Shown here in pieces: positions 24,025 through 33,412 of a stretch of DNA of 57,099 nt; within the stretch, counting starts at the first letter, position 1; each line of letters opens with the position of its first letter. The position numbers and the translations under genes were made by a program. The DNA is from Rhizobium sp. Root1203 (GTDB taxonomy: Bacteria > Pseudomonadota > Alphaproteobacteria > Rhizobiales > Rhizobiaceae): positions 144,411 to 201,509 of the forward strand of contig NZ_LMCW01000008.1 of assembly GCF_001424945.1 (NCBI RefSeq), given 5' to 3'. The notes under the pieces are model-generated. The model saw only the letters and a program-made list of their open reading frames with translations. It made no database searches and was not told the origin of the DNA.

Positions 24025-24906
24025 ATGGCAAATTTCAATCTCTATTCCCGCGGCGACAAGATCTTTGGCTGGGCCAACGCCATTCTTCTGGGCCTGTTTG
24101 TGCTCTCGACGCTTTATCCATTCATTTATGTTGCCGCGGTCTCGCTGTCGTCCGGCGCGGCTGTCACTGCCGGCCGCGTCACGTTCTGGCCGGTCGATGT
24201 CACGCTTGCAGCCTACGAGCACGTGCTGTCCGACAGGATGTTCTGGATCGCCTACGGCAATACCTTCATCTACACGTTCGGCGGCACGCTCATGAGCCTG
24301 CTGATCATGGTCCCGGGAGCTTATGCGCTGTCGCGCAAACGACTGCGCGGCCGCACGTTCTTCAATATCGCGATCGCGTTCACTCTCTGGTTCCATGCCG
24401 GCATGATCCCGTTCTTCCTGAACATGCGCGATCTCGGCCTGCTCGACAGCCGTTTGGGTATCATCATCGGTTTCGCAGCAAGCGCCTTCAATGTCATCCT
24501 TTTGCGCAACTTCTTCGAGGCGGTGCCAAAGTCCTTCGAGGAAGCCGCCAAGATGGACGGTGCCAGCGAATTGCAGTTGCTTTGGAAGGTCTTCATCCCG
24601 CTTTCCAAACCGGCCATCGTCACCGTTGCCCTGTTCTGCATCGTCTCGCGCTGGAACGGATATTTCTGGGCCATGGTGCTGCTTCGCGGCGAGGAGAAGA
24701 TCCCGTTGCAGGTCTATCTGAAGCGCGTCATCGTCGATCTCAATTCAAACGACGAATTTGCCTCGAGCCTGCTGACGGCCAGGTATTCGTTCGAGACGGT
24801 CACCTCCGCGATCATGATCGCGTCGATCATCCCCGTCCTCATCATTTACCCCTACGCACAGAAGTATTTCACCAAGGGAATTCTGCTGGGCGGAGTCAAA
24901 GAGTAG
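24025..24906 (+). CDS. ABC transporter permease (LplC/AlgM2-like)
   Basis: A 293-residue inner-membrane protein with six predicted helices and the EAA loop EEAAKMDGASELQLLWKVFI. The start at 24025 follows GAGGA, 10 bp after the first permease; the longer frame from 23848 overlaps that gene and is not credible. The C-terminus YAQKYFTKGILLGGVKE is the standard ending of CUT1 LplC-type permeases. Second half of the oligoalginate channel. Confidence 0.9.
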   Translation: MANFNLYSRGDKIFGWANAILLGLFVLSTLYPFIYVAAVSLSSGAAVTAGRVTFWPVDVTLAAYEHVLSDRMFWIAYGNTFIYTFGGTLMSLLIMVPGAYALSRKRLRGRTFFNIAIAFTLWFHAGMIPFFLNMRDLGLLDSRLGIIIGFAASAFNVILLRNFFEAVPKSFEEAAKMDGASELQLLWKVFIPLSKPAIVTVALFCIVSRWNGYFWAMVLLRGEEKIPLQVYLKRVIVDLNSNDEFASSLLTARYSFETVTSAIMIASIIPVLIIYPYAQKYFTKGILLGGVKE

Positions 24907-24927
24907 CTGCACAAGGGAGGAGAACCT

Positions 24928-26496
24928 GTGACAACACTGCGAAAAGGCGCGCCCCTTCTGGCGTTGATGACAGCCATGACGATGGCCTTGCCCGCCTCCG
25001 CACAGGATGCCGGCAAGATATCCGAAGACCCTCTGGAACTGACGATCCACTTCCACTTCCGCGACAAATACGTATATTCGGAAAAGTGGCCCGTGGAGCA
25101 GAAAGCCGCAGAGATTACCAATATCCACGTCCGCAACGTCGCGTCACTTGCGACCACCAGCAGCCGAGATGCTTTCAACCTGTTGATCGCATCGGGTGAT
25201 CTCCCGGACATCGTCGGCGGCGATGCGAGTGGCGGATTGAAGGAGGACTTCATCCGCTATGGGTTGGAAGGTGCGTTCATTCCGCTCGACGAGTTGATCG
25301 AGGAAAACGCCCCGAACCTCAAGGCGTTCTTCGACACTCACAAGGACATCCGCAACGCGATTTCCGGACCCGACGGCAAGCTCTATTTCATCCCTTATGT
25401 CCCTGACGGCAAATACTCTCGCGGATGGTTCATCCGCCAGGATTGGCTCGACAAGCTCGACCTGAAACAGCCGGAAACGCCTGAAGAGGTCTATGAAGTT
25501 CTCAAGGCCTTCCGCGACAGGGATCCCAACGGCAACGGCAAAAAGGATGAAGTTCCGTATTTTGCTCGCGAGGAAATCGATGCCGTCCGCCTCATCAATC
25601 TGTGGGATGCACGCGTTTCGGGATCCGAACGATATGGTGACTTCGCCGTCTACGACGGACAGCTCCGCCATCCCTGGGCCGAGGAGAACTACAAGATCGG
25701 CATTTCAAATGTCGCCAAGTGGTACAAGGAAGGTCTGATCGACAAGGAGATTTTCACCCGTGGCGCCCGTTCGCGCGAATATCTTCTGGGCAACAATCTG
25801 GGCGGCATGACCCATGACTGGTTTGCCAGTACCTCGACCTACAACGACGCGCTGTCGCCAAAGATTGAAGGTTTCGCGCTGAAGCCGATGCTGCCGCCCA
25901 AGACGGCATCAGGCCAACGCTTCGAGGATTCGCGCCGGTTGCGCGTCCAGCCCGTCGGATGGGCGATTTCGGCCACCAACGAACATCCCGTCGAAACGAT
26001 CAAGTATTTCGATTTCTGGTTCTCCCAGCAGGGACGTCTGCTGTCCAATTTCGGCGTCGAGGGAAAGACCTATGAGATGGTCGATGGCAAGCCGCAGTTC
26101 AAAAAGGAAGTCCTCGAAAACAAGGACCCGGTAAACGCGCAGCTATGGGCGGTAGGCGCACAGATCCCGCGCGGCTACTGGATGGACTATGAGTACGAGC
26201 GCCAATGGACCAACAAGATCGCACTTGAAGGCCTCGACCTCTACGACAAGTGCAACTGCCTCAAGGACGAGTTCATGGGCGTCTCCTTGAACGCGGAGGA
26301 AAAGGCGACCTTCGACCGCTACTGGCCGAGCATTCTCACCTACATGACCGAGATGCAGCAGACATGGGTACTCGGCGCCCAGGACGTCAACACAGGCTGG
26401 GATGCCTACAAGAAGCGACTGACGGCTCTCGGCTATGACGAGGTCCTCAAGATCATGCAATCGGCCTACGACCGTCAGTACAAGGCGGCCCAATAA
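24928..26496 (+). CDS. Extracellular solute-binding protein, AlgQ-like, with EF-hand-like loop
   Basis: A 522-residue periplasmic binding protein. GTG start with GGGAGGAG upstream. Sec signal peptide about residues 1-25 ending ALPASAQ; no lipobox. Length and the pairing with LplB/LplC permeases match the AlgQ1/AlgQ2 alginate-binding proteins of Sphingomonas sp. A1. The segment DRDPNGNGKKDEVP at 197-210 has D199, N201, N203, K205, D207 and E208, the same spacing as the EF-hand-like calcium site I recall from AlgQ2. It should capture alginate oligosaccharides for import, placing the lyase downstream in the cytoplasm. Confidence 0.88.
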   Translation: MTTLRKGAPLLALMTAMTMALPASAQDAGKISEDPLELTIHFHFRDKYVYSEKWPVEQKAAEITNIHVRNVASLATTSSRDAFNLLIASGDLPDIVGGDASGGLKEDFIRYGLEGAFIPLDELIEENAPNLKAFFDTHKDIRNAISGPDGKLYFIPYVPDGKYSRGWFIRQDWLDKLDLKQPETPEEVYEVLKAFRDRDPNGNGKKDEVPYFAREEIDAVRLINLWDARVSGSERYGDFAVYDGQLRHPWAEENYKIGISNVAKWYKEGLIDKEIFTRGARSREYLLGNNLGGMTHDWFASTSTYNDALSPKIEGFALKPMLPPKTASGQRFEDSRRLRVQPVGWAISATNEHPVETIKYFDFWFSQQGRLLSNFGVEGKTYEMVDGKPQFKKEVLENKDPVNAQLWAVGAQIPRGYWMDYEYERQWTNKIALEGLDLYDKCNCLKDEFMGVSLNAEEKATFDRYWPSILTYMTEMQQTWVLGAQDVNTGWDAYKKRLTALGYDEVLKIMQSAYDRQYKAAQ

Positions 26497-26508
26497 TCCT
26501 TCGACCAT

Positions 26509-26537
26509 GATGGCGGCCCTGGCGCCGCCATCCTTTT
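26509..26537 (+). terminator. Intra-operon attenuator after the binding-protein gene
   Basis: GATGGCGGC, loop CCTGGC, GCCGCCATC: a perfect 9-bp stem followed by CTTTT and further T-rich sequence, 12 bp after the binding-protein stop. Such hairpins keep binding-protein mRNA in excess over downstream genes. Confidence 0.6.
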
Positions 26538-26569
26538 CCCCTTTGCTTTTCAACAGGAGTTAGAGCGCA

Positions 26570-28900
26570 ATGCGTCCCTCTGCCTCGGCCATCGCCATAC
26601 AGGCTCATCTCGATGAACCCCGAGCGGGTTTCTTGACCATTGGCTACGTGCCGAGCGAGCAAGCCCCTCCAACCGAAAACCCGCCGCGGTTTTCCTGGCT
26701 TCCCGATATCGACGACGGTGCGCGCTACGCGCTGCGCATCTCGACCGATCCCGAATTTGCCGATGAAAAGACGCGCACGTTCGAAGACCTCGCGTGGAAT
26801 TTCTTCACCCCTGACGAAGCCCTGCCGGAAGGCAGTTATCATTGGTGTTATGCGCTGTGGGACCAGTACGGCGGAAAGCCCCTGTCGAACTGGAGTGCGG
26901 TGCGTGGTTTCGAGATCACCACAGCGCTGCCGGAAACGCCCCTGCCGGGCAGAACGGCCCGCCATGCTGCGGCCCATACGAGCCATCCGAGGCTCTGGCT
27001 CAACCCCGAACAACTGAAATCGTTTTCCGGTGCCGTGGCCAAGGATCCGAACCACTGCGGATGGTCCGACTTCTTTGAGAAGTCGGTAAAACCATGGCTT
27101 GACCGCCCGATCATGCCGGAACCTCAGCCTTACCCCAACAATGTCCGCGTCGCGACGCTCTGGCGGCAGATGTATATCGATTGTCAGGAGGTCATCTATG
27201 CCATCCGCCATCTGGCAATTGCAGGCCGCGTTCTGGGACGGGAAGATCTCCTTGATGCCTCGCGCGATTGGTTGCTCTCCGTCGCCACATGGGACCCGAA
27301 TGGGGCCACGTCCCGCGCCTACAATGACGAGGCTGGTTTCCGCGTCGTCGTCGCTTTGGCATGGGGATACGACTGGCTCTACGACCATTTGAGCGCGGAA
27401 GAACGAGACACCGTTCGAACGGTTCTCCTGCGCCGTACGCGTGAAGTCGCAGACCATGTGATTGCCCATGCACGCATCCAGGTATTCCCCTATGACAGCC
27501 ACGCAGTGCGCTCACTGTCGGCAGTGCTCACGCCGGCCTGCATCTCCCTACTGGGTGAAAGCGACGATGCTGGCGAATGGCTCGACTATACGGTCGAATT
27601 CCTCGCCACTCTCTATTCCCCTTGGGCTGGAACGGATGGCGGCTGGGCGGAAGGTCCGCATTACTGGATGACCGGCATGGCCTACCTCATCGAGGCTGCC
27701 AATCTGATCCGTTCGTATATCGGCTACGACCTTTACCAGCGGCCGTTCTTCCAAAACACTGGCCGGTTCCCCCTTTACACCAAGGCACCGGGCACGCGCC
27801 GCGCCAACTTCGGCGACGATTCCACCATGGGCGATCTGCCTGGCCTGAAAGTGGGCTATAATGTCAGACAGTTCGCTGGCGTCACCGGAAACGGCCACTA
27901 TCAATGGTATTTCGATCGTATCAGAAAGGATGCGGCGGGCACGGAGATGGCCTTCTACAATTATGGTTGGTGGGACCTGAATTTCGACGATCTCGTCTAC
28001 CGTCACGACTACCAACAAGTGGAAGCCACCTCACCCGCCGACCTGCCTTCGCTCGCCGTCTTCGGCGACATCGGCTGGGTCACCATCCAGAAGCATATGG
28101 ACGATCCCGACCGACACCTGCAATTCGTCTTCAAATCAAGTCCATACGGCTCTTTAAGCCACAGCCACGGCGACCAGAACGCCTTCGTTCTGTATGCCTA
28201 TGGCGAGGATCTGGCGATCCAGTCCGGCTATTACGTCGCATTCAATTCCCAGATGCATCTCAAGTGGCGCCGGCAGACCCGATCGAAGAACGCAGTCCTG
28301 ATCGGCGGGAAAGGACAATATGCGGAAAAGGACAAGGCGCTGGCGCGGCGCGCTGCCGGCCGCATCGTTTCCGTCGAGGAAAAGCCCGGCCATACCCGCA
28401 TTATCGGCGATGCGACGGCCGCCTATCAGGTGGCAAACCCGCTGGTGCGCAAGGTTCAGCGCGAAATCCATTTCGTCAACGACAGCTATTTCGTGATTGT
28501 CGACGACGTGGAGTGCACGGAGCCGCAGGAATTGCAATGGCTCTGCCACACGACAGGCGCACCGCAGACCGGCCGGTCAAGCTTTCGCTATAACGGTAAG
28601 AAGGCGGGTTTCTATGGCCAGTTTGTCTTCTCCTCTGCCGGTAACCCGCAGATCACGGCCGTTGAAGGATTTCCGGAGATCGACCCCAAGGAATACGAAG
28701 ATCTCGAAATTCACCACCATGTCTGCGCCACGGTTCCGGCCGCCAGCAGACATCGCCTGGTGACCCTTCTCGTGCCCTACAGCCTGACCGAACCGAAGCG
28801 GATCTTCAGCTTCATCGATGACCAGGGTTTTTCCACGGACATCTATTTCAGCGATGTCGACGACGAGCGTTTCAAGCTTTCTCTCCCGAAACAATTCTAA
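26570..28900 (+). CDS. Exo-type alginate (oligoalginate) lyase, PL15 family
   Basis: A 776-residue cytoplasmic polysaccharide lyase with an N-terminal beta-rich domain (about 1-125), a central alpha/alpha barrel (about 135-430) and a C-terminal heparinase II/III-like beta-sandwich. It has the same length as Atu3025, the structurally solved PL15 exolyase of A. tumefaciens. Its H311 (in FPYDSH) and Y365 (in EGPHYW) fall exactly at the catalytic numbers reported for that enzyme. It cleaves unsaturated and saturated alginate oligomers from the end to the monomer DEH. No signal peptide, matching intracellular action after ABC import. AGGAG lies upstream of the ATG. Confidence 0.93.
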   Translation: MRPSASAIAIQAHLDEPRAGFLTIGYVPSEQAPPTENPPRFSWLPDIDDGARYALRISTDPEFADEKTRTFEDLAWNFFTPDEALPEGSYHWCYALWDQYGGKPLSNWSAVRGFEITTALPETPLPGRTARHAAAHTSHPRLWLNPEQLKSFSGAVAKDPNHCGWSDFFEKSVKPWLDRPIMPEPQPYPNNVRVATLWRQMYIDCQEVIYAIRHLAIAGRVLGREDLLDASRDWLLSVATWDPNGATSRAYNDEAGFRVVVALAWGYDWLYDHLSAEERDTVRTVLLRRTREVADHVIAHARIQVFPYDSHAVRSLSAVLTPACISLLGESDDAGEWLDYTVEFLATLYSPWAGTDGGWAEGPHYWMTGMAYLIEAANLIRSYIGYDLYQRPFFQNTGRFPLYTKAPGTRRANFGDDSTMGDLPGLKVGYNVRQFAGVTGNGHYQWYFDRIRKDAAGTEMAFYNYGWWDLNFDDLVYRHDYQQVEATSPADLPSLAVFGDIGWVTIQKHMDDPDRHLQFVFKSSPYGSLSHSHGDQNAFVLYAYGEDLAIQSGYYVAFNSQMHLKWRRQTRSKNAVLIGGKGQYAEKDKALARRAAGRIVSVEEKPGHTRIIGDATAAYQVANPLVRKVQREIHFVNDSYFVIVDDVECTEPQELQWLCHTTGAPQTGRSSFRYNGKKAGFYGQFVFSSAGNPQITAVEGFPEIDPKEYEDLEIHHHVCATVPAASRHRLVTLLVPYSLTEPKRIFSFIDDQGFSTDIYFSDVDDERFKLSLPKQF

Positions 28901-28918
28901 CCAATGCGAGGTTTTCAA

Positions 28919-29668
28919 ATGCAACGTTTTACCAACAAGACTGTTGTCGTCGCCGGTGCAGGCCGGGACATCGGCCGGGCATGCGCAGTTCGTTTTGCGC
29001 GCGAAGGCGCCAACGTCGTGCTCACCTACAACGGTGCGGCTGAAGGTGCCTCCTCCGCGGTGGCGGAAATCGAAAAACTCGGCCGCTCCGCTTTGGCGGT
29101 CAAGGCGGACCTGACGAATGCAGCCGAAGTCGAGGCCGCGATTTCCGCCGCAACCAACACGTTCGGCGCCATCCATGGCCTCGTCCACGTGGCCGGCGGC
29201 ATGGTAGCGCGTAAAACGATGGCGGACATGGATGAAGCCTTCTGGCATCAGGTCCTCAACGTCAATCTGACCTCGCTCTTCCTGACAACCAAGGCTGCGC
29301 TACCGAAGATGGCGAAGGGCGGGGCAATCGTCACCTTCTCGTCGCAGGCTGGTCGTGATGGCGGAGGTCCGGGTGCCATAGCCTATGCGACGTCCAAGGG
29401 GGCGGTGATGACCTTCACCCGCGGGCTAAGCAAAGAGGTGGGGCCCGATATCCGTGTCAATGCCGTTTGCCCCGGCATGATCTCGACCACCTTCCATGAC
29501 ACCTTCACCAAACCAGAAGTGCGTGAGCGCGTGGCCGGAGCCACATCGCTCAAGCGAGAAGGCGTGAGCGAGGATGTCGCCGGCCTGGTGGCTTTCCTGG
29601 CATCGGAAGACGCCGCCTATATCACCGGAGCCTGCTACGACATCAACGGCGGCGTCCTGTACTCCTGA
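28919..29668 (+). CDS. SDR-family DEH reductase (A1-R type)
   Basis: A 249-residue short-chain dehydrogenase: cofactor motif GAGRDIG (13-19), VAGG around 91-94, catalytic S141/S142, Y156 and K160. Directly after the PL15 lyase, where alginate-degrading bacteria place the reductase that turns DEH (4-deoxy-L-erythro-5-hexoseulose uronate) into 2-keto-3-deoxygluconate. From memory, the A. tumefaciens gene beside Atu3025 is such a reductase. The start at 28919 is preferred (GCGAGG upstream) over 28904. The product would enter the KDG kinase/aldolase route encoded elsewhere. Confidence 0.9.
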   Translation: MQRFTNKTVVVAGAGRDIGRACAVRFAREGANVVLTYNGAAEGASSAVAEIEKLGRSALAVKADLTNAAEVEAAISAATNTFGAIHGLVHVAGGMVARKTMADMDEAFWHQVLNVNLTSLFLTTKAALPKMAKGGAIVTFSSQAGRDGGGPGAIAYATSKGAVMTFTRGLSKEVGPDIRVNAVCPGMISTTFHDTFTKPEVRERVAGATSLKREGVSEDVAGLVAFLASEDAAYITGACYDINGGVLYS

Positions 29669-29683
29669 TATCCTGGTAGGATT

Positions 29684-30853
29684 ATGTTCGTATCGCACCC
29701 AAGGGCGAGCCGGATTGCCGTTCTCGGCACTTCGCTCGTTCAGCAGAACCACATCGGTACCGAGACTTCACTGGCGACTTCGGCCCGTGGCTGGATGGGT
29801 TGGGCCGAAGTCTTGTCGCATGGCAGGCTTTCGTGCCCTGTGCACCACGATCCGTGCGTCCCGCCCGGCTGGGAGCCCAGCAACAGGCCTGGTTGCAGCC
29901 GATTCTTCTCCGGTCTCAATTTCGGAGTGTCCGGGCAGAAGGCGATCGAAATAGAACGGCGGCTGCCGCGCTTGCTGCAATCGGATTTCGACTTGATCGT
30001 CGTTGACGCGGGCACAAACGACATGATGGTGGAGACCCGACAGACGATTGCCGATACCCGAGCGCGGATCGCCGCAGCTTTGCTTGACGCCGGCAAGACC
30101 GTCATCCTGCTGCCTATCCTCGCCCGCGGTATCGAAAAATGGCCGGCCGGTGGCGCGGCGCGGGCAAAGGCGCATTGGATCAATCGCCGCAGCATCGAAT
30201 TCGCTGCCAGCCACGCCAATTGCCATGTCTTCGACTGGAATTCCGCCTGGGTGGATCCGGAGAGCGAATTCGGTGAGCCATATGCCGGTTATTCCAACGA
30301 CGGAACCCATTTTTCCGTGCTGGGCGGTTTTGCCGTCGGAAAGCAGCTGGCTGGCTATCTCGAAACGATTGTCCCGCGCGCGCCGGACCGCCTGCTTTCA
30401 AGAGATGATAGGTTTGATCCCATGAACAACCCACTGGGCAATCTGGCATCGGATCTGACGGCCCGGGCGTTCAGCGAAAAGGAAGAGCAGAGCCATCGTC
30501 TCGGGAGACAGCTCGTTCATCCTGGGACAGGCGCTTGGGTGGAGGCAATCTGCGATATCGACGTACCCGCCCACGAAGATGTTCTCGGCATATCGCTACG
30601 ATTGAAAGATGTTGCTGCCGAGGGGCAGGAAGCGATTTCACTCGCGCCGTTCCGCGCGGACGACGGCACACCTTTCCCTTTCCCTGACGAAAAGTGGCAG
30701 GGCGCATTGCGAACCCCTCCTCTGAAACTCCGGCCGGGTGACACGGCCCCTGAACTTTATCTCGACGTCCTTCTTCGACCCGGGTCGAAGCCGCTCGGAA
30801 TCGACATCTCTCGCATCGACATCCGCCCCGTTTCAAGTCCAGTGCGCGCATGA
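29684..30853 (+). CDS. SGNH/GDSL-family hydrolase in the alginate operon
   Basis: A 389-residue protein. The SGNH hydrolase domain covers about residues 8-240: block I GTSL with nucleophile S17, glycine in NFGVSG (about 84), N112 in DAGTND, and D206/H209 in SNDGTHF. The C-terminal 150 residues form a probable beta-rich accessory domain. No signal peptide. It is 15 bp behind the DEH reductase and overlaps the next gene as ATGA. Bacterial alginates are O-acetylated, so removal of acetyl groups from imported oligomers is a reasonable guess, not shown by the sequence. Confidence 0.8.
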   Translation: MFVSHPRASRIAVLGTSLVQQNHIGTETSLATSARGWMGWAEVLSHGRLSCPVHHDPCVPPGWEPSNRPGCSRFFSGLNFGVSGQKAIEIERRLPRLLQSDFDLIVVDAGTNDMMVETRQTIADTRARIAAALLDAGKTVILLPILARGIEKWPAGGAARAKAHWINRRSIEFAASHANCHVFDWNSAWVDPESEFGEPYAGYSNDGTHFSVLGGFAVGKQLAGYLETIVPRAPDRLLSRDDRFDPMNNPLGNLASDLTARAFSEKEEQSHRLGRQLVHPGTGAWVEAICDIDVPAHEDVLGISLRLKDVAAEGQEAISLAPFRADDGTPFPFPDEKWQGALRTPPLKLRPGDTAPELYLDVLLRPGSKPLGIDISRIDIRPVSSPVRA

Positions 30854-31878
30854 GCTGGAGCAAGCCAAAATTGCTGATCGCCATGCGCAGCGAACTTCCC
30901 GGAGGATTCTTCGGCCCGCGCGAATGGGCACGACTGAACGCGGTAACGGATATCATCCCGGGCTTTCCTTTTTCGGATTTCGACACGGCTGAGGGTGCAG
31001 AAGCCTTGGCCGGGGCAGATATCCTGCTGGCGGCCTGGGGCACGCCATCCCTGACGAAAGAGCGCCTTTCGCGCGCGGGAAAACTCAAGATGGTCGCCTA
31101 TGCGGCATCCTCCGTGCGAACCGTCACGCCCACGGAATTCTGGGAAGCGTCCGATATCCTCGTCACCACGGCGGCACCTGCCATGGCCGTACCGGTGGCC
31201 GAATTCACCTATGCGGCAATCATCATGTGCGGCAAGAATGTGTTTCGGCTACGCGACGAGCATAGGGCGGAACGTGGCACCGGCGGCTTCGGCAGCCGTC
31301 GGGGCATGAACCTGCCCTATCTCGGCAATCATTCCCGCCGCGTCGGCATCATCGGCGCCTCCCGCATCGGACGTCTGGTTATCGAGATGCTGGTGCGGGG
31401 CAATTTCGAGATCGCCGTTTACGATCCCTTCCTTTCTGCGGAGGAAGCCATGGCATTTGGCGCAACAAAAATGGAGCTGCACCCACTCCTCAAGTGCTCC
31501 GATGTGGTTTCGCTGCACGCGCCGATCCTGCCTGAAACCCGCCATATGATCGGGGCCCATGAACTGGCGCTGATGGCGGATCAGGCAATCTTCATCAACA
31601 CGGCGCGCGGCTGGCTTGTCGACCACGACGCCTTGTTGGCCGAAGCGCAGTCAGGCCGGTTGCGTATCCTCATTGACACGCCGGAACCGGAACCTTTGCC
31701 GAAGGATAGCCCGCTCTACGATCTGCCGAATGTCGTGCTCACCCCGCATATTGCCGGTGCACTGGGCAATGAATTGCGGGCGCTTTCCGACCTCGCCATC
31801 ACCGAGATCGAACGGTTTGTCGCCGGCCATGCTCCGCTTCACCCTGTCGTGAAGCAGGATCTGGAGCGTGTAGCATGA
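30850..31878 (+). CDS. D-2-hydroxyacid dehydrogenase family protein
   Basis: A 342-residue NAD(P)-dependent dehydrogenase. The Rossmann part has GIIGASRIGR (usual GxGxxG, here ending in ASRIG); NTARGWLVD supplies the catalytic arginine, DTPEPEPLP the glutamate region, and TPHIAGA the histidine. Starts overlapping the SGNH stop (ATGA), and its own stop overlaps the next gene. Members reduce 2-keto acids. In this operon it could act on DEH, KDG or a related uronate product, either as a second reductase or on a side branch; the substrate is unknown. Confidence 0.87.
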   Translation: MSWSKPKLLIAMRSELPGGFFGPREWARLNAVTDIIPGFPFSDFDTAEGAEALAGADILLAAWGTPSLTKERLSRAGKLKMVAYAASSVRTVTPTEFWEASDILVTTAAPAMAVPVAEFTYAAIIMCGKNVFRLRDEHRAERGTGGFGSRRGMNLPYLGNHSRRVGIIGASRIGRLVIEMLVRGNFEIAVYDPFLSAEEAMAFGATKMELHPLLKCSDVVSLHAPILPETRHMIGAHELALMADQAIFINTARGWLVDHDALLAEAQSGRLRILIDTPEPEPLPKDSPLYDLPNVVLTPHIAGALGNELRALSDLAITEIERFVAGHAPLHPVVKQDLERVA

Positions 31879-32672
31879 GCGCGTTTGAATACTGTTTCTC
31901 CACACTCGGCTGCGCGGACCTGAACCTGCATGAGGTTGCCGAGCTTGCGGATCGACATGATATTGCTGCGGTTGAACTGCGAACGCTGTGCGGCACAGTG
32001 GACCTGATTTCGGCGCTGGCTGCCGAATTTGAAAATCCGGCCGGGCTTGCAGCTTTTATGGCACGGCGCAGTCTCAAAATTGCGGCCCTCAATACATCCA
32101 CCAAGCTGTTCGGAAGCACTGACCTTTCTGCCATCGAGCCTTTCATCCCCTGGGCGGAAGCGGCAGGTATCGCTCGTCTGCGGATTTTCGACGGAGGCCA
32201 GCATTTGGGTGTCGACGATATAAAACGCGCAGTCGATCTTCTGGGTGACTGGAACGCCGGACGACAGTCGCGCGGACTGAATATCGACCTGATGATCGAG
32301 ACCCACGATGCGCTGGCCGATATCGAGCAGCTTGTTGCCTTTGTGGAGCGTGTGCCGACGGCGCACATATTGTGGGACACTCATCACACATGGGTCCGGG
32401 GTGCCGATCTTGCTTCGGTCTGGGATAGGATCGCCAAGAACGTCGTCCATCTGCACGTCAAGGATAGCATGGTCGACAGTGATGGACGCCGACACTACGT
32501 CCTGCCGGGAAATGGCGATTTTCCCATGGCCGATCTGATCTCGCTTATTCGACCGAATGAACGGCACATCCCCCTCAGCCTTGAATGGGAGCGCCATTGG
32601 CATCCCGAACTGCCCCCTCTGAAAGACGCGTTGAGGGCCGCGCGCAGCTGGTGGCGACAAGGAGTTTTTTGA
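31875..32672 (+). CDS. Sugar phosphate isomerase/epimerase family TIM-barrel protein
   Basis: A 265-residue AP_endonuc_2-type TIM barrel. Metal-ligand motifs: VELRTLCG, DLMIETHD (Glu/His), ILWDTHHTW (Asp/His) and the C-terminal LSLEWERHWHP glutamate. Translation is coupled to the dehydrogenase (ATGA overlap). It is the last intact gene of the alginate operon and is directly followed (TGATG) by the start of a deleted enolase-superfamily gene. A second, only distantly similar TIM-barrel gene is at 3666-4604. Substrate not evident. Confidence 0.82.
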   Translation: MSAFEYCFSTLGCADLNLHEVAELADRHDIAAVELRTLCGTVDLISALAAEFENPAGLAAFMARRSLKIAALNTSTKLFGSTDLSAIEPFIPWAEAAGIARLRIFDGGQHLGVDDIKRAVDLLGDWNAGRQSRGLNIDLMIETHDALADIEQLVAFVERVPTAHILWDTHHTWVRGADLASVWDRIAKNVVHLHVKDSMVDSDGRRHYVLPGNGDFPMADLISLIRPNERHIPLSLEWERHWHPELPPLKDALRAARSWWRQGVF

Positions 32673-32963
32673 TGCGTATCGCTGATATCCATCTCACGCC
32701 CGTCCATCAGCCCTTGGGACCTATGGCCTGGGTGTGAGTTATGGAATCAGGGCGCTGGCCGGCTTGCGCGCGGCTCCGGCGCTCATCGGCTTGGCCCTTT
32801 CCATCTCCACGAGCTGAAGTCGCGCCTCATTGCCCCGTAGCGGCGGCATCAATGCGAAATCGGCGCCGGCAAACTGGACGTGCTAAAGGAACCTCGCCTT
32901 GGCCTATCACTTGCCTGACAAAAACTCGCCGATCTCGCGGCCTCTATGAAAAGACTGCGATGA
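32672..32963 (+). pseudogene. Internally deleted enolase-superfamily (MR/MLE) gene
   Basis: From ATG 32672 the frame reads MRIADIHLTPVHQPLGPMAW and then stops at 32737. That opening is typical of mandelate racemase/muconate lactonizing (enolase-superfamily) enzymes. In 32859-32963 a segment GKLDVLKEPRLGLSLA-stop-QKLADLAASM matches the usual C-terminus of such enzymes (GxLxVPxxPGLGLxxD). About 340 internal codons, with all catalytic residues, are gone. The overlap with the preceding stop (TGATG) shows it was the next gene of the alginate operon, probably a sugar-acid dehydratase or cycloisomerase. Confidence 0.6.
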
Positions 32964-33412
32964 AAGAGCGGGATGACACAAAGCCGTCAAAATAGCCCTG
33001 GGCGTCGGCCGGCGACGAACCGCTCCAGCATCCTGCATTCGGCCGCTCCGCGCAGACGGCGTTGACGGTTGCAGAGAAGCCCAGGACCGCGACCGAGACG
33101 AAAAGCAGTTCGACGATCCATCGGGGGTGCCGCCGTTATTGAGAAAGCCTGCGATACGAAACCTCAATTGCTTCTAGGCACTTCCGTGGGCAGCATCGAG
33201 ACGGTGCAGAGTTGCCTTAGCGGGAGATCCAGCCACGGGCGCGACAACACATCCCCATAGGGATATTCAACGGTGAGGCGCGACAAATTGCGAAGGTCTC
33301 TGCCAGAGCATTGATCGATCCTTCGATATTCTAGCCGCATCCGGCGGAGCACCTCCAGGCCTAGGGCCTCGGCCTTCGTACCTTCCGGGTCAAACTATAG
33401 GTTCGACATTGT
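32964..33412. other. Region without a recognised gene
   Basis: Follows the enolase-superfamily remnant. No frame shows family-like sequence, and stops are frequent. It probably contains further debris from the same deletion. Confidence 0.4.
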
